A stretch of DNA of 12,977 nucleotides from DASSWB01 sp035705495. GTDB lineage: Bacteria; Bacteroidota; Bacteroidia; Flavobacteriales; Flavobacteriaceae. The stretch lies in NCBI GenBank assembly GCA_035705495.1, contig DASSWB010000008.1, positions 1 to 12,977 of the forward strand, written 5' to 3'. Under the pieces are notes generated by a model. The model was given only the letters and a program-made list of their open reading frames with translations, made no database searches and was not told the DNA's origin. This document shows, in pieces, positions 1 to 7,034 of the stretch (position 1 is its first letter; each line of letters starts with the position of its first letter). Both the position numbers and the translations under genes were made by a program.

Positions 1-246
1 CCAACCATCATCATCAAAAAAATCAAATTCGTAGTAACCGTAAGGTTCCAGCACTGTGCAAATTCCAATATGCATTAAGTCCAGTTTCTGATCCTTTTTA
101 AATTTTCGGTGGACTTGCCCCAATTCCTGAACGCCAACCAGGTAAATGATGGCATCCAAATCCAATAATTCACCATCAGCAAATTGGTCGGAAAGTTTCT
201 TCTGAAGAAGTTCCCATCTGCCCTTTAATTTTTCGTCTCTTGCCAT
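1..246 (-). CDS. conserved hypothetical protein, N-terminal part (truncated by window edge)
   Basis: The reading frame starts at the ATG at 246-244 and stays open for 82 codons to the window edge, so the C-terminus is missing. The product begins MARDEKLKGRWELL and continues with a mixed alpha/beta-looking sequence that ends in an acidic aromatic stretch (YEFDFFDDDGW). It has no signal peptide or membrane segment and is probably a small cytosolic protein. I do not recognise a named domain. From memory, similar short uncharacterised proteins occur in flavobacteria, but I give no function. It is divergent from the CvpA-family gene, with a 43-nt gap. A TATATTTG box on its own strand lies 4 nt before the ATG, which supports this start and suggests a leaderless mRNA. 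Confidence 0.75.
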   Translation of the reverse strand, partial: MARDEKLKGRWELLQKKLSDQFADGELLDLDAIIYLVGVQELGQVHRKFKKDQKLDLMHIGICTVLEPYGYYEFDFFDDDGW

Positions 247-250
247 TCGG

Positions 251-258
251 CAAATATA
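251..258 (-). promoter_or_regulatory. -7 promoter element of the truncated hypothetical gene
   Basis: On the minus strand this reads TATATTTG, an exact match to the Bacteroidota -7 consensus TAnnTTTG. Its last base is 4 nt from the ATG at 246, so transcription should start at or next to the start codon. No clear TTG -33 element is seen at the usual distance upstream. Confidence 0.55.
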
Positions 259-277
259 GTTAACTGGAGGAAATTAT

Positions 278-285
278 TATATTTG
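278..285 (+). promoter_or_regulatory. -7 promoter element of the CvpA-family gene
   Basis: TATATTTG matches the TAnnTTTG consensus and ends 4 nt before the ATG at 290. The geometry is identical to that of the divergent gene. A GGAGG at 266-270 lies about 20 nt upstream of the ATG. That is too far away for a ribosome binding site and is upstream of the predicted transcription start, so it is probably not one. The -33 TTG is not evident. Confidence 0.55.
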
Positions 286-289
286 AAAA

Positions 290-832
290 ATGAATTACCT
301 AGATATAATAATTTGCCTTTTTCTTATTTTCGGACTCTTTAGAGGTTTTATTGACGGATTTTTCGTCTCATTGGCTTCACTTGTAGGTTTAATTGCAGGT
401 ATTTATGGCGCCATTCATTTCTCGCATTACGTAGCCGAATATCTTGCCGATATGGTTTCGTGGAGCGAACAAAAAATAAATTTGGCCGCTTTTGCCATTA
501 CATTTATAATTATTGTCGTTCTTATTTTTCTCGCTGGGAAAATTCTCACGCAGATTGCCAATTTTGCGGCTTTGGGGATTTTCAATAAAATCTTGGGGGC
601 TGTCTTCGGAATTGTTCGCGCTTCATTTATTTTGAGCGTTATTATTTTATTCCTGAATTCGTTTTCCTTTCTGGACAATTTTATAGATCAGGAAACAAGG
701 AAATCTTCTGTATTGTATGCTCCCGTCGAAAAATTCGCACCTGCAGTACTACCGGCAATTTTGAAAGAAACCGAAGAAAATGAAATTTTTAAAACCGAAA
801 AAACTGAAGAATCAGAAGAAAATCAGAAATGA
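290..832 (+). CDS. CvpA family inner-membrane protein
   Basis: A 180-residue membrane protein with the CvpA-family pattern. An N-terminal segment LDIIICLFLIFGLFRGFIDG runs into further hydrophobic segments at about 24-44, 63-84 and 104-124, with GxxxG-like glycines (GLIAGIYG and GAVFGIVRAS). A hydrophilic tail rich in Glu and Lys (about 158-180) follows. The family is named after the E. coli colicin V production protein. Members are widespread four-TM proteins whose biochemical role is poorly defined, although some are linked to envelope stress survival. The start is supported by the -7 box 4 nt upstream. The gene ends inside the last codons of the convergent carbonic anhydrase gene (10-bp overlap), with no terminator between them. 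The family assignment is firm; the specific function is unknown. Confidence 0.88.
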   Translation: MNYLDIIICLFLIFGLFRGFIDGFFVSLASLVGLIAGIYGAIHFSHYVAEYLADMVSWSEQKINLAAFAITFIIIVVLIFLAGKILTQIANFAALGIFNKILGAVFGIVRASFILSVIILFLNSFSFLDNFIDQETRKSSVLYAPVEKFAPAVLPAILKETEENEIFKTEKTEESEENQK

Positions 833-1458
833 AGTTGATAGACTTCATCCAACTGACTCTCACTGCTCACATTTACGTTCAAATCTTTAATAATACCAGA
901 ACTTACGCGGTAAACCCAACCGTGAAGATGTAGGTCTTGATTGATTTTCCAAGCATTTTGCACAATTGTTGTTTTCGCCAAATCGAACACCTGTTCTACA
1001 ACATTGAGCTCGACAAATCTATCAAAACGTTTTGTTTCATCTTCAATTTGGTCCAATTCCTTCTGATGCAATCTGTAGTTGTTTTTTATATGCCTGATCC
1101 AATTGTCAATGAGCCCAAAAGATTTATTGCTCATTGCAGCTGAAATTCCGCCGCAACCATAATGGCCGCAAACAATAACGTGTTTTACTTTCAGAACATT
1201 CACCGCATAATCCAAAACGCTCAACATATTCATATCGGTATGAATCACCATATTGGCAATATTTCGGTGAACGAAAACTTCTCCTGGAGGTGCTCCAATA
1301 ATTTGATTGGCGGGCACTCTACTGTCTGCACAACCAATCCAAAGTAAAGGTGGTTGTTGCCCAGCAGCGAGTTTTTCAAAAAATTCTGGGTCCTCCGCTA
1401 AATTCGATTCGACCCACTTTCTATTGTTTTCAATGATTTTTTGATAAAATTCAGGCAT
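823..1458 (-). CDS. can: beta-class carbonic anhydrase
   Basis: A 211-residue enzyme that interconverts CO2 and bicarbonate in the cytosol, supplying bicarbonate for carboxylation reactions and buffering pH. The beta-class zinc site is complete: Cys43 with the Asp45/Arg47 dyad in GCADSRV, and His99 and Cys102 in CGHYGCGG. Other family hallmarks are the PGEVFVHRNIAN segment (about 58-69) and LDYAVNVLKV (82-91). Length and sequence closely follow E. coli Can (YadF, about 220 residues), including the ELNVVEQV and HGWVY regions. There is no signal peptide. The gene is convergent with the CvpA-family gene, overlapping it by 10 bp. A TAATTTTG box 40 nt upstream of the ATG gives it its own promoter, just past the Bat operon terminator. 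Confidence 0.97.
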   Translation of the reverse strand: MPEFYQKIIENNRKWVESNLAEDPEFFEKLAAGQQPPLLWIGCADSRVPANQIIGAPPGEVFVHRNIANMVIHTDMNMLSVLDYAVNVLKVKHVIVCGHYGCGGISAAMSNKSFGLIDNWIRHIKNNYRLHQKELDQIEDETKRFDRFVELNVVEQVFDLAKTTIVQNAWKINQDLHLHGWVYRVSSGIIKDLNVNVSSESQLDEVYQLHF

Positions 1459-1498
1459 TTTTTTGTTTTATGAATTGATGTTCTTGAAACATTCAAAA

Positions 1499-1506
1499 CA
1501 AAATTA
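1499..1506 (-). promoter_or_regulatory. -7 promoter element of carbonic anhydrase gene
   Basis: On the minus strand this reads TAATTTTG, an exact TAnnTTTG match. A transcription start a few bases downstream would leave an A-rich leader of roughly 35 nt before the ATG at 1458. The element directly adjoins the terminator hairpin of the upstream operon, and A1506 belongs to both. A -33 TTG at 17-23 nt is not visible because the hairpin occupies that space, so the call rests on the -7 box alone. Confidence 0.5.
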
Positions 1507-1531
1507 GGGAAAAAAGAAGATTTTTTTCCCT
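1506..1531 (-). terminator. intrinsic terminator of the Bat operon
   Basis: A perfect 10-bp inverted repeat: AGGGAAAAAA at 1506-1515 pairs with TTTTTTCCCT at 1522-1531 around a 6-nt loop. It lies 21 nt past the batE stop codon. On the minus strand the 3' arm has a run of T and is followed by AATTTTGTTTT. The G/C part of the stem is only 3 bp, so strength is moderate. Position and symmetry support a terminator for the eight-gene minus-strand operon. Confidence 0.65.
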
Positions 1532-1552
1532 CTTCTTTCTTTCAATTACAAA

Positions 1553-2299
1553 CTAAAGAACCTTTAACTGCTTTTTTAACATCCACCCCTGCTTTCCATC
1601 TGCCAATTCTATTTCTATCCATTCCTGGAAATCTTTTAGAATTCTGGTTTTACTTCCTTCGTGAAGCACAAAAATATCCTCACCTCGATTGGTCGGTTCA
1701 TTTTTCACAACCGCCTCTTCAACAAAAATTATTGCATATTCGTCAGAATTCATTTTTTTATTTTGCATAAAAACAAAAACGGCTGAAATTACGGCAATGA
1801 TGACGATGAAAATTGCCGAGGAAAAAAACAATCTTTTATTTTTTGATGAAACCGAGAAATAATAGAAAGCAAAAAGCAGTAAAAACAAGAATGCACAGCT
1901 TATGGCAACGACGGACCAGATATTTTTTCCGAAGGAAGCAGTTGATTTTTTCAAAATGTTCGAGAATCCAACTTCATTGAATTCAGGTAAATCATCAATC
2001 GTTGCATTTCGCGCAATTTCCAGATTCACTTGTGCATCTTCATCATCCGGAGCCAATTGAAGTGTTTTTTCATAATAAAAAATACTCGGTCCCAATGCGT
2101 CCATTTTATAATAGGCATTGGCGAGATTGAAATAGACTTCCGCAGAGGTTTCGCCATTTTTTAAAATCTGCTCATATTGATCAATAGCTTCATTGTAATT
2201 TCCACTCGTATAGTTTTTATTGGCTTCTTCAAACAATTTTTCGTTTTGTGATAAAGCGGAAATCGATAGAAGAAAAATGAAATAAATTATATTTTTCAT
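1553..2299 (-). CDS. batE: BatE: TPR protein with two TM helices and SH3-like domain
   Basis: A 248-residue envelope protein, last in the Bat operon. A signal peptide (about 1-18, SISALSQ) is followed by two or three TPR units (about 20-97), including NYNEAIDQYEQIL and AEVYFNLANAYYKMDALGPSIFYYEKTLQLAPDD. Two transmembrane segments lie at 127-149 and 157-178. The C-terminus (about 189-247) looks like a bacterial SH3 fold (VVKNEP, LHEGSKTRIL, EWIEIELADGKQGW). This order is typical of BatE in Bacteroidota. TPRs bind partner proteins and the SH3 domain may bind peptides or wall components, but the partners are unknown. The start is fixed by the 2-nt gap after the batD stop, which implies translational coupling. 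The terminator follows 21 nt downstream. Confidence 0.88.
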   Translation of the reverse strand: MKNIIYFIFLLSISALSQNEKLFEEANKNYTSGNYNEAIDQYEQILKNGETSAEVYFNLANAYYKMDALGPSIFYYEKTLQLAPDDEDAQVNLEIARNATIDDLPEFNEVGFSNILKKSTASFGKNIWSVVAISCAFLFLLLFAFYYFSVSSKNKRLFFSSAIFIVIIAVISAVFVFMQNKKMNSDEYAIIFVEEAVVKNEPTNRGEDIFVLHEGSKTRILKDFQEWIEIELADGKQGWMLKKQLKVL

Positions 2300-2301
2300 A
2301 A

Positions 2302-4053
2302 CTACAATTGTTTGTCCATTATCGAAATAACAGATATTGCCTTTTTGTAATCCTGTTGCATCATTTCGTGTGAAGCGGGTGTATAACGGGCAATCTCACA
2401 ACTTTCAATCAAACCAATAAAGGCTGAAATATCATCTTTTTCCACATTTTTATTTTCGAGCATCGCAATAATATTGTCCTTGCTCATTTCGCTCGTGGAG
2501 ATGTGTAATTTTGATTTCAAATAATTGTGCAGGGCGCGTTCCAATGAAACGTAAAAGTTTTTTTGATCTCCCAGATTTTTTTCGGCTTCGGAAAGATATT
2601 TCCTGGCCAGTTTATCTGCTTTTCTGATCTTGTTTCCACGTATATCATTTGCTTTTTCTTCTCTTTTTCGGCTGAAAAGAATCAATAACGGAACAGCGAG
2701 AAAAGGCATCGCGAAAATCGACCAAAAAGCAGCGCTTCCAACAAAAACGTGATCATCTAAAGGCTGTAAATCGGATTTTAATTTTATAAATCTGAAATCG
2801 GCTCCAGTCAATTCCACTGGCTGTTTATTGTTTGCCGACGCAATAGTAGTGGGAACTTTCGGACCTTGTTCAACAGAAATATTGATGGCTTCGGAAGTGA
2901 TTGTTTTATAGGAACGGGAATCCAAATCAAAATAGGAAAAGCTGATCGGTCCAATTGTATAATCGCCCTTTTTAATGGGTACAATGGTATATTGATTTGA
3001 AATATTTCCATTCATTCCGTTTTCGGTAACCCGAATATTTTCATGGTGTTCTGGCTCGTACACTTCCAAATCTTCTGAAAATTCCGGATTTGGTAAATTA
3101 AAAAGCTTCAAGTTTCCGCGACCGATTAATTTAACTTCCAATTCCAATGATTCAGAAGTTTTTAATTGTTGTTTGTTTGCGTTCAAACTAAAGTCGAAAT
3201 TTCTACCAACCGCACCATTAAAATTATCTGGACTTCCTTCGGGCAAAGGTTTTACGTTTATTGATTTTCTACCTGCAGCAACGGTTTTATCTACCGTTGT
3301 GTATAATCTTCCGCCAAAAAAATCCCTTTCACCCGTCGGCACATCAACTGCAACCGATAAAGTAAGCGGTTCAATGGATAATTTTCCTGTTTTCTGCGGA
3401 AAGAGGACAACTTTTCTGAGAACAACATAACGGTAAGTTTCACCTTTAAATTCCCCTATCTGCACGCCCGAAGGTTGGTTGCTCGTATTTTGGCTCCAAA
3501 ATCCATTATAAGTCGGATTGTCAATTTCCCTAAAATTGCTGACACTTACGTCCTGACTTACATACAGCTTGTATTCTATGTTGATTGCCTCGTTCAAAAA
3601 CGGATTGGTATTCGAAATTTCCGCAACGAGGTGAATATTGTCGTCTACAAGATTATTGATTTTTTCCGCCTCTGGGTCTTCAACAGCTGCGGTGACTTCA
3701 ATTTCCAAACCAAGTGTTTTGTATATTTCGCCCTCTATGGTTATTTCAGCTTGACCAATGCTAAAAGTTCCACGTTTTTTTGGTTGTAAAAAATAGCTGT
3801 AAGTTTTGGAATAACTACGTTTTCCGTTGATCCAAGAATTACTGACTGCCTGATTTGGACCACCAACAACCGTAAAATTCTCAAAAGACGGCGGCTTGAA
3901 ATTATCACCATCCTGATTCATTTTGAAGTCAATACGAAGTCGTTCGTTGATCCCTAATTTTTCCTTGCTGGCCTCGGCAGTGAATTGCACTTGTGCCAAT
4001 GCCAGATTGCTGAACAATAAAAACAAAAGATAAAAAACACCTTTAAACTTCAT
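2302..4053 (-). CDS. batD: BatD: Ig-like periplasmic protein with C-terminal TM anchor
   Basis: A 583-residue BatD family protein (Pfam 'oxygen tolerance'). A signal peptide (about 1-20, ending NLALA) precedes a long beta-rich periplasmic region (about 21-435). This region has the BatD hallmark of a PPSF..F.VVGGP segment, then SYSKTYSYFLQPKKRGTFSIG and an EIYKT motif, and contains several Ig-like repeats. One TM helix (about 441-461) is followed by a basic cytosolic helical domain (462-583). This last domain resembles the cytosolic domain of the 553-residue protein upstream (FYVSLERALHNYLKSKL against YYSQLASVVRKYLDGKV). BatD probably joins the BatA/BatB vWA proteins and the MoxR ATPase in an envelope complex. 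Family knowledge comes from Bacteroides and Leptospira, where bat genes were studied for oxygen or stress tolerance. The gene sits 33 nt after batC and 2 nt before batE. Confidence 0.92.
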   Translation of the reverse strand: MKFKGVFYLLFLLFSNLALAQVQFTAEASKEKLGINERLRIDFKMNQDGDNFKPPSFENFTVVGGPNQAVSNSWINGKRSYSKTYSYFLQPKKRGTFSIGQAEITIEGEIYKTLGLEIEVTAAVEDPEAEKINNLVDDNIHLVAEISNTNPFLNEAINIEYKLYVSQDVSVSNFREIDNPTYNGFWSQNTSNQPSGVQIGEFKGETYRYVVLRKVVLFPQKTGKLSIEPLTLSVAVDVPTGERDFFGGRLYTTVDKTVAAGRKSINVKPLPEGSPDNFNGAVGRNFDFSLNANKQQLKTSESLELEVKLIGRGNLKLFNLPNPEFSEDLEVYEPEHHENIRVTENGMNGNISNQYTIVPIKKGDYTIGPISFSYFDLDSRSYKTITSEAINISVEQGPKVPTTIASANNKQPVELTGADFRFIKLKSDLQPLDDHVFVGSAAFWSIFAMPFLAVPLLILFSRKREEKANDIRGNKIRKADKLARKYLSEAEKNLGDQKNFYVSLERALHNYLKSKLHISTSEMSKDNIIAMLENKNVEKDDISAFIGLIESCEIARYTPASHEMMQQDYKKAISVISIMDKQL

Positions 4054-4086
4054 AATATCTATATCTCAATTTTTTATTTTAAAAAA

Positions 4087-4956
4087 CTACCAGTCTTTTT
4101 CTGTTTTCGTTGGTTGTCCTTTTGCTTTCTGAGCGTTTATTTTCTCCATCACTTTTCGCTCTTCATTATCCATTGCTTCCAATAAACTTTTTACACGCTC
4201 TGGAGATAATTGTCCGGGTGAAGGTTTTGGCTGTTGTGGCGATTGGTCTTTGGGCTCGCCTTCTTTATTGTTTTCTTTAGGTTGCTTTGGCTGGCCTTGA
4301 TCATCCTTTTTTTCTTCACCATCTTTATTCTCATTATTTTCGCCTTCTCCTTTTTCTTTTTTCTGCTGATTTTTTTTCTGCTGATCGTCGCCGCCTTCTC
4401 CTTCGTTTTTATCTTCCTTGCCGTCTTTTTTATCTTCCTGATCTTTGCCTTCGTCAGATTTGCTTTGCTGTTGTTTTTCTTCCCACATCTGCTTCGCGTA
4501 AGCTAGATTATATCTCGTCTCATCATCTTCGGGATTGTTGCGAAGCGCATTTTTATAGGCTTCAATGGCTTCGGCATATTTTTTCTGATTCATAAAAGTA
4601 TTGCCGAGATTGTGATAGGCTTTGTGTTTTTCTGATTTTGAAACTGCAATTCTGGCAGCTTCTTTAAACTTCTGTTCTGCTTCGACGGATTTTTTCTTCG
4701 TGTAATATAAATTTCCAAAGTTATATCTGGCAGCGGCATTCGTCGGATCTTTTGCTACGGCTTTTCGAAAAGAGGCTTCGGCTTGCGGAAAGTCGTTTTC
4801 CGCCAAAGCATCTTCAGCATCATTTAAATACTGAATGGCCTCTTTCTTTAATTTAAGACTGTCCTGGGCAATTGCGGTCATCGAAAAGAAACACAAAACA
4901 ATGAAACACATTATCCTTATTTTTTCGATTTTGAAAAATCCACTGTTATTGACCAT
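4087..4956 (-). CDS. batC: BatC: periplasmic TPR protein with charged low-complexity linker
   Basis: A secreted TPR protein of about 289 residues. The frame is open from an ATG at 4983 (298 residues, numbering used here). I prefer the second ATG at 4956 because it leaves a normal signal peptide: basic n-region FKIEKIRI, hydrophobic MCFIVLCFFSMTAIA, cleavage before QD. A third ATG at 4911, preceded by AAGGATA, is also possible. TPR units span about 45-165 (AARYNFGNLYYTKKKSVEAEQKFKEAA and KAYHNLGNTFMNQKKYAEAIEAYKNAL). A hydrophilic Lys/Glu/Gln/Asp-rich linker follows (about 168-256). The C-terminal helix SPERVKSLLEAMDNEERKVMEKI leads to the ending KTEKDW, typical of BatC. There is no C-terminal TM. 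The start overlaps the batB end by 11 bp (38 bp if the first ATG is used), so translation is probably coupled. It likely acts as a scaffold in the Bat complex. Confidence 0.85.
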   Translation of the reverse strand: MVNNSGFFKIEKIRIMCFIVLCFFSMTAIAQDSLKLKKEAIQYLNDAEDALAENDFPQAEASFRKAVAKDPTNAAARYNFGNLYYTKKKSVEAEQKFKEAARIAVSKSEKHKAYHNLGNTFMNQKKYAEAIEAYKNALRNNPEDDETRYNLAYAKQMWEEKQQQSKSDEGKDQEDKKDGKEDKNEGEGGDDQQKKNQQKKEKGEGENNENKDGEEKKDDQGQPKQPKENNKEGEPKDQSPQQPKPSPGQLSPERVKSLLEAMDNEERKVMEKINAQKAKGQPTKTEKDW

Positions 4957-6007
4957 TTTTTTCCCTTTTGTTTCCGCTTTCATTAAAAAGATCCAATTTC
5001 TTTAACCACGAAGTTTTTCTTTCCAGAAAAAATATTTCCAGGAAAAGTAACAACAAAGCCAATGCCAAAAACCACTGAAACTGATCTTTGAAATCTGCGA
5101 ATTGTTTGGATTCAAATTCCTGCTTTTCTGTATTTTGAAGAATTTTTGTGACTTCTTCAATCACTTCCGAAGTTGATCCGCCATATATGTAAACACCATT
5201 TCCCGCCTTGGCTATTTCTTTTAGGGTGGATTCATCTAATTTTGTGATGACGGTTTCTCCCTTATTGTCCTTTTTATAGGTCTGAACAATTCCATTTCTT
5301 TTAATCGGAATGACGGCACCATTTGGCGTGCCTACACCAATAGTGAGGATGTTGATGCCTTCATCCGCAGCTTTTTCTGCCAAATTTTCAATTTCACCAG
5401 CGTGATCTTCCCCGTCACTGAGAATAATCAAAATTTTATTCGTTTTGTCTTTTTCGTTGTAAAAAGTAGTTGCTAAATCGATGGCTTCCCCAATGGCGGT
5501 TCCTTGAGACGAAATCATATCGGTATTGAGCGCCTGGAGAAACATTTTTGCCGCTGCATAATCGGTTGTAATTGGTAACTGCGGAAATGCGCTTCCTGCA
5601 TACGCAATGATTCCGATACGGTCGCTGGCCAAGTTGTTTATTATTTGTGTAACCAGCTGTTTTGATTTCTCCAATCTATTTGGAGCAATGTCTTCGGCCA
5701 ACATACTTTTTGAAACATCAATCGCGAAAACAATATCGACACCTTCTCTTTTAATGGTTTCGATTTTTGTTCCCATTTTCGGGTTGACCAATGCAATGAT
5801 CAGGCAGAGAATCGCCAGACAAATGAAGATGAATTTTAATACAGGTTTGAAAAACGACCGATTCGGACTTAACAAATTCAGTAAATGAGAATCGGCGAAC
5901 TTTTTCTGGGTTTTTTTCCTCCACAAAATGAGGAAGAGAAATACCATCAAGAGGGGCAAAATTCCCAACAGCAACCAAAAATATTTTTGTTCCTCAAGAA
6001 TATACAT
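4946..6007 (-). CDS. batB: BatB: membrane-anchored von Willebrand factor A protein
   Basis: A 353-residue vWA protein. TM segments lie at about 10-29 and 56-75, the vWA domain spans about 88-290, and a C-terminal TM covers about 310-328. The metal-binding MIDAS is complete: Asp97, Ser99 and Ser101 (DVSKS), Thr170 (SQGTAIGEA) and Asp198 (LSDGED). The C-terminal tail beyond the last TM is basic. The start is unambiguous, because an in-frame TAG directly precedes the ATG and separates the gene from batA by 22 nt. BatB is a paralogue of BatA in the same operon: both share the RLE..K tract after DVS.SML, the YAGSAF/YAGESF strand and SGTAIG-type motif. In the family, vWA domains bind protein partners through the metal and often work with MoxR ATPases. 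The exact client is unknown. Confidence 0.93.
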   Translation of the reverse strand: MYILEEQKYFWLLLGILPLLMVFLFLILWRKKTQKKFADSHLLNLLSPNRSFFKPVLKFIFICLAILCLIIALVNPKMGTKIETIKREGVDIVFAIDVSKSMLAEDIAPNRLEKSKQLVTQIINNLASDRIGIIAYAGSAFPQLPITTDYAAAKMFLQALNTDMISSQGTAIGEAIDLATTFYNEKDKTNKILIILSDGEDHAGEIENLAEKAADEGINILTIGVGTPNGAVIPIKRNGIVQTYKKDNKGETVITKLDESTLKEIAKAGNGVYIYGGSTSEVIEEVTKILQNTEKQEFESKQFADFKDQFQWFLALALLLLFLEIFFLERKTSWLKKLDLFNESGNKREKNGQ

Positions 6008-6029
6008 CTAACTTCTCATTTTTAATCGA

Positions 6030-7034
6030 TCAAACAAAACTTCGGAAAATCGTGTGCCTCAAAATAACTTCAAGAAATAAAAGCAAACCTGCCAGAAGCA
6101 CCAATGGTCTGTATTTTTCTTCGTAATTGTAATACTTAAATTCCTCGATTTCGGTTTTTTCCAATTTGTCTATTTCATCGTAAATTTCTTCCAATTTCTC
6201 TTTATTTGTCGCCCTAAAATAAAGTCCGCCAGTGATCTCCGAAATATTTTTTAATAGTTCTTCATCAATTTCGACTTGAATATTGGCGTAGTGGAAATCA
6301 CCGTTTGGCAAAATTCCAACTGGACTCATTGCCATTCCGTTGCTTCCCACCCCAATTGTGTATGTTTTAATGCTGTATTCTGCAGCCAATTCACTGGCAA
6401 TTTTTGGATCAATAAAACCCGAATTGTTCACTCCGTCGGTCAATAAAACAATGACTTTTCCTTTTGCTTTGCTGTCCTTTAACCTATTTACCGAAGTTGC
6501 CAATCCCATCCCGATTGCGGTGCCGCTCTCAATTGCATTGTTATATTCTATGTCTCCAAGAGCCCTAAGAACGATATCTTTGTCACTGGTCACGGGTGTT
6601 TGCGTAAAACTTTCACCCGCATAAACCACCAAGCCAAATCGGTCTGAAGGTCGGCCTTTGATAAATTCTGAAGCCACTTCTTTAACCGCTTCCAATCGGT
6701 TGGGCCTAAAATCCCGTGCCAACATACTTGCGGAAACATCAATTGCAATTACAATATCGATTCCTTTTGTGGTTGAAGTTTCTGTTGAGACATCAACGGT
6801 TCGTGGTCTGGCCATTGCTGTAATGACCAAAGCTAAAGTCAATAATCTCAGAAGAAAGAGGAATGGATATATTTTGGATATCCAGTTTCGACCGACTTTA
6901 AATCCCTTGATGCTCGAAATTCTTAACTCGGCTTTTTGCTTTTTATATTTCCAAATGTACCACGCCAGCGCTATTGGCAGTAATAAAAACAGCCAAAAGA
7001 ACTCAGGGTTTTCGAAATTTATATGCTCCCACAT
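6030..7034 (-). CDS. batA: BatA: membrane-anchored von Willebrand factor A protein
   Basis: A 334-residue vWA protein with the BatA layout: N-terminal TMs at about 11-28 and 54-73, a vWA domain at about 92-285, and a C-terminal TM near 308-325. MIDAS residues are all present: Asp99, Ser101 and Ser103 (DVSAS), Thr172 (SGTAIGMG) and Asp200 (LLTDGVNNSG). The GIDIVIAIDVSASMLARDF and SDRFGLVVYAGESFTQTP blocks are characteristic. The start codon overlaps the stop of the upstream 553-residue protein by one base (TAATG), which supports this start and implies coupling. The domain would sit mostly in the periplasm or against the membrane face between the second and third TM. The N-terminus (MWEHINFENPEFFWLFLLLP) is typical of flavobacterial BatA proteins. 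Confidence 0.94.
   Translation of the reverse strand: MWEHINFENPEFFWLFLLLPIALAWYIWKYKKQKAELRISSIKGFKVGRNWISKIYPFLFLLRLLTLALVITAMARPRTVDVSTETSTTKGIDIVIAIDVSASMLARDFRPNRLEAVKEVASEFIKGRPSDRFGLVVYAGESFTQTPVTSDKDIVLRALGDIEYNNAIESGTAIGMGLATSVNRLKDSKAKGKVIVLLTDGVNNSGFIDPKIASELAAEYSIKTYTIGVGSNGMAMSPVGILPNGDFHYANIQVEIDEELLKNISEITGGLYFRATNKEKLEEIYDEIDKLEKTEIEEFKYYNYEEKYRPLVLLAGLLLFLEVILRHTIFRSFV

Noticed and set aside
266..270. GGAGG as a Shine-Dalgarno sequence for the CvpA-family gene
   Set aside because: It lies about 20 nt from the ATG and upstream of the predicted transcription start, so it is unlikely to be in the mRNA.
937..1347. Two plus-strand open frames inside the carbonic anhydrase gene
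   Set aside because: The minus-strand frame carries the complete beta-carbonic anhydrase active site. These antisense frames have no recognisable domain or start signals.
4234..4595. Plus-strand open frames encoding very hydrophobic proteins of about 90-100 residues
   Set aside because: They are antisense to the Lys/Glu/Gln-rich linker of BatC. The complement of GAA/AAA-rich DNA reads as Phe/Leu/Ile codons, so the hydrophobicity is a by-product. There is no promoter or family match.
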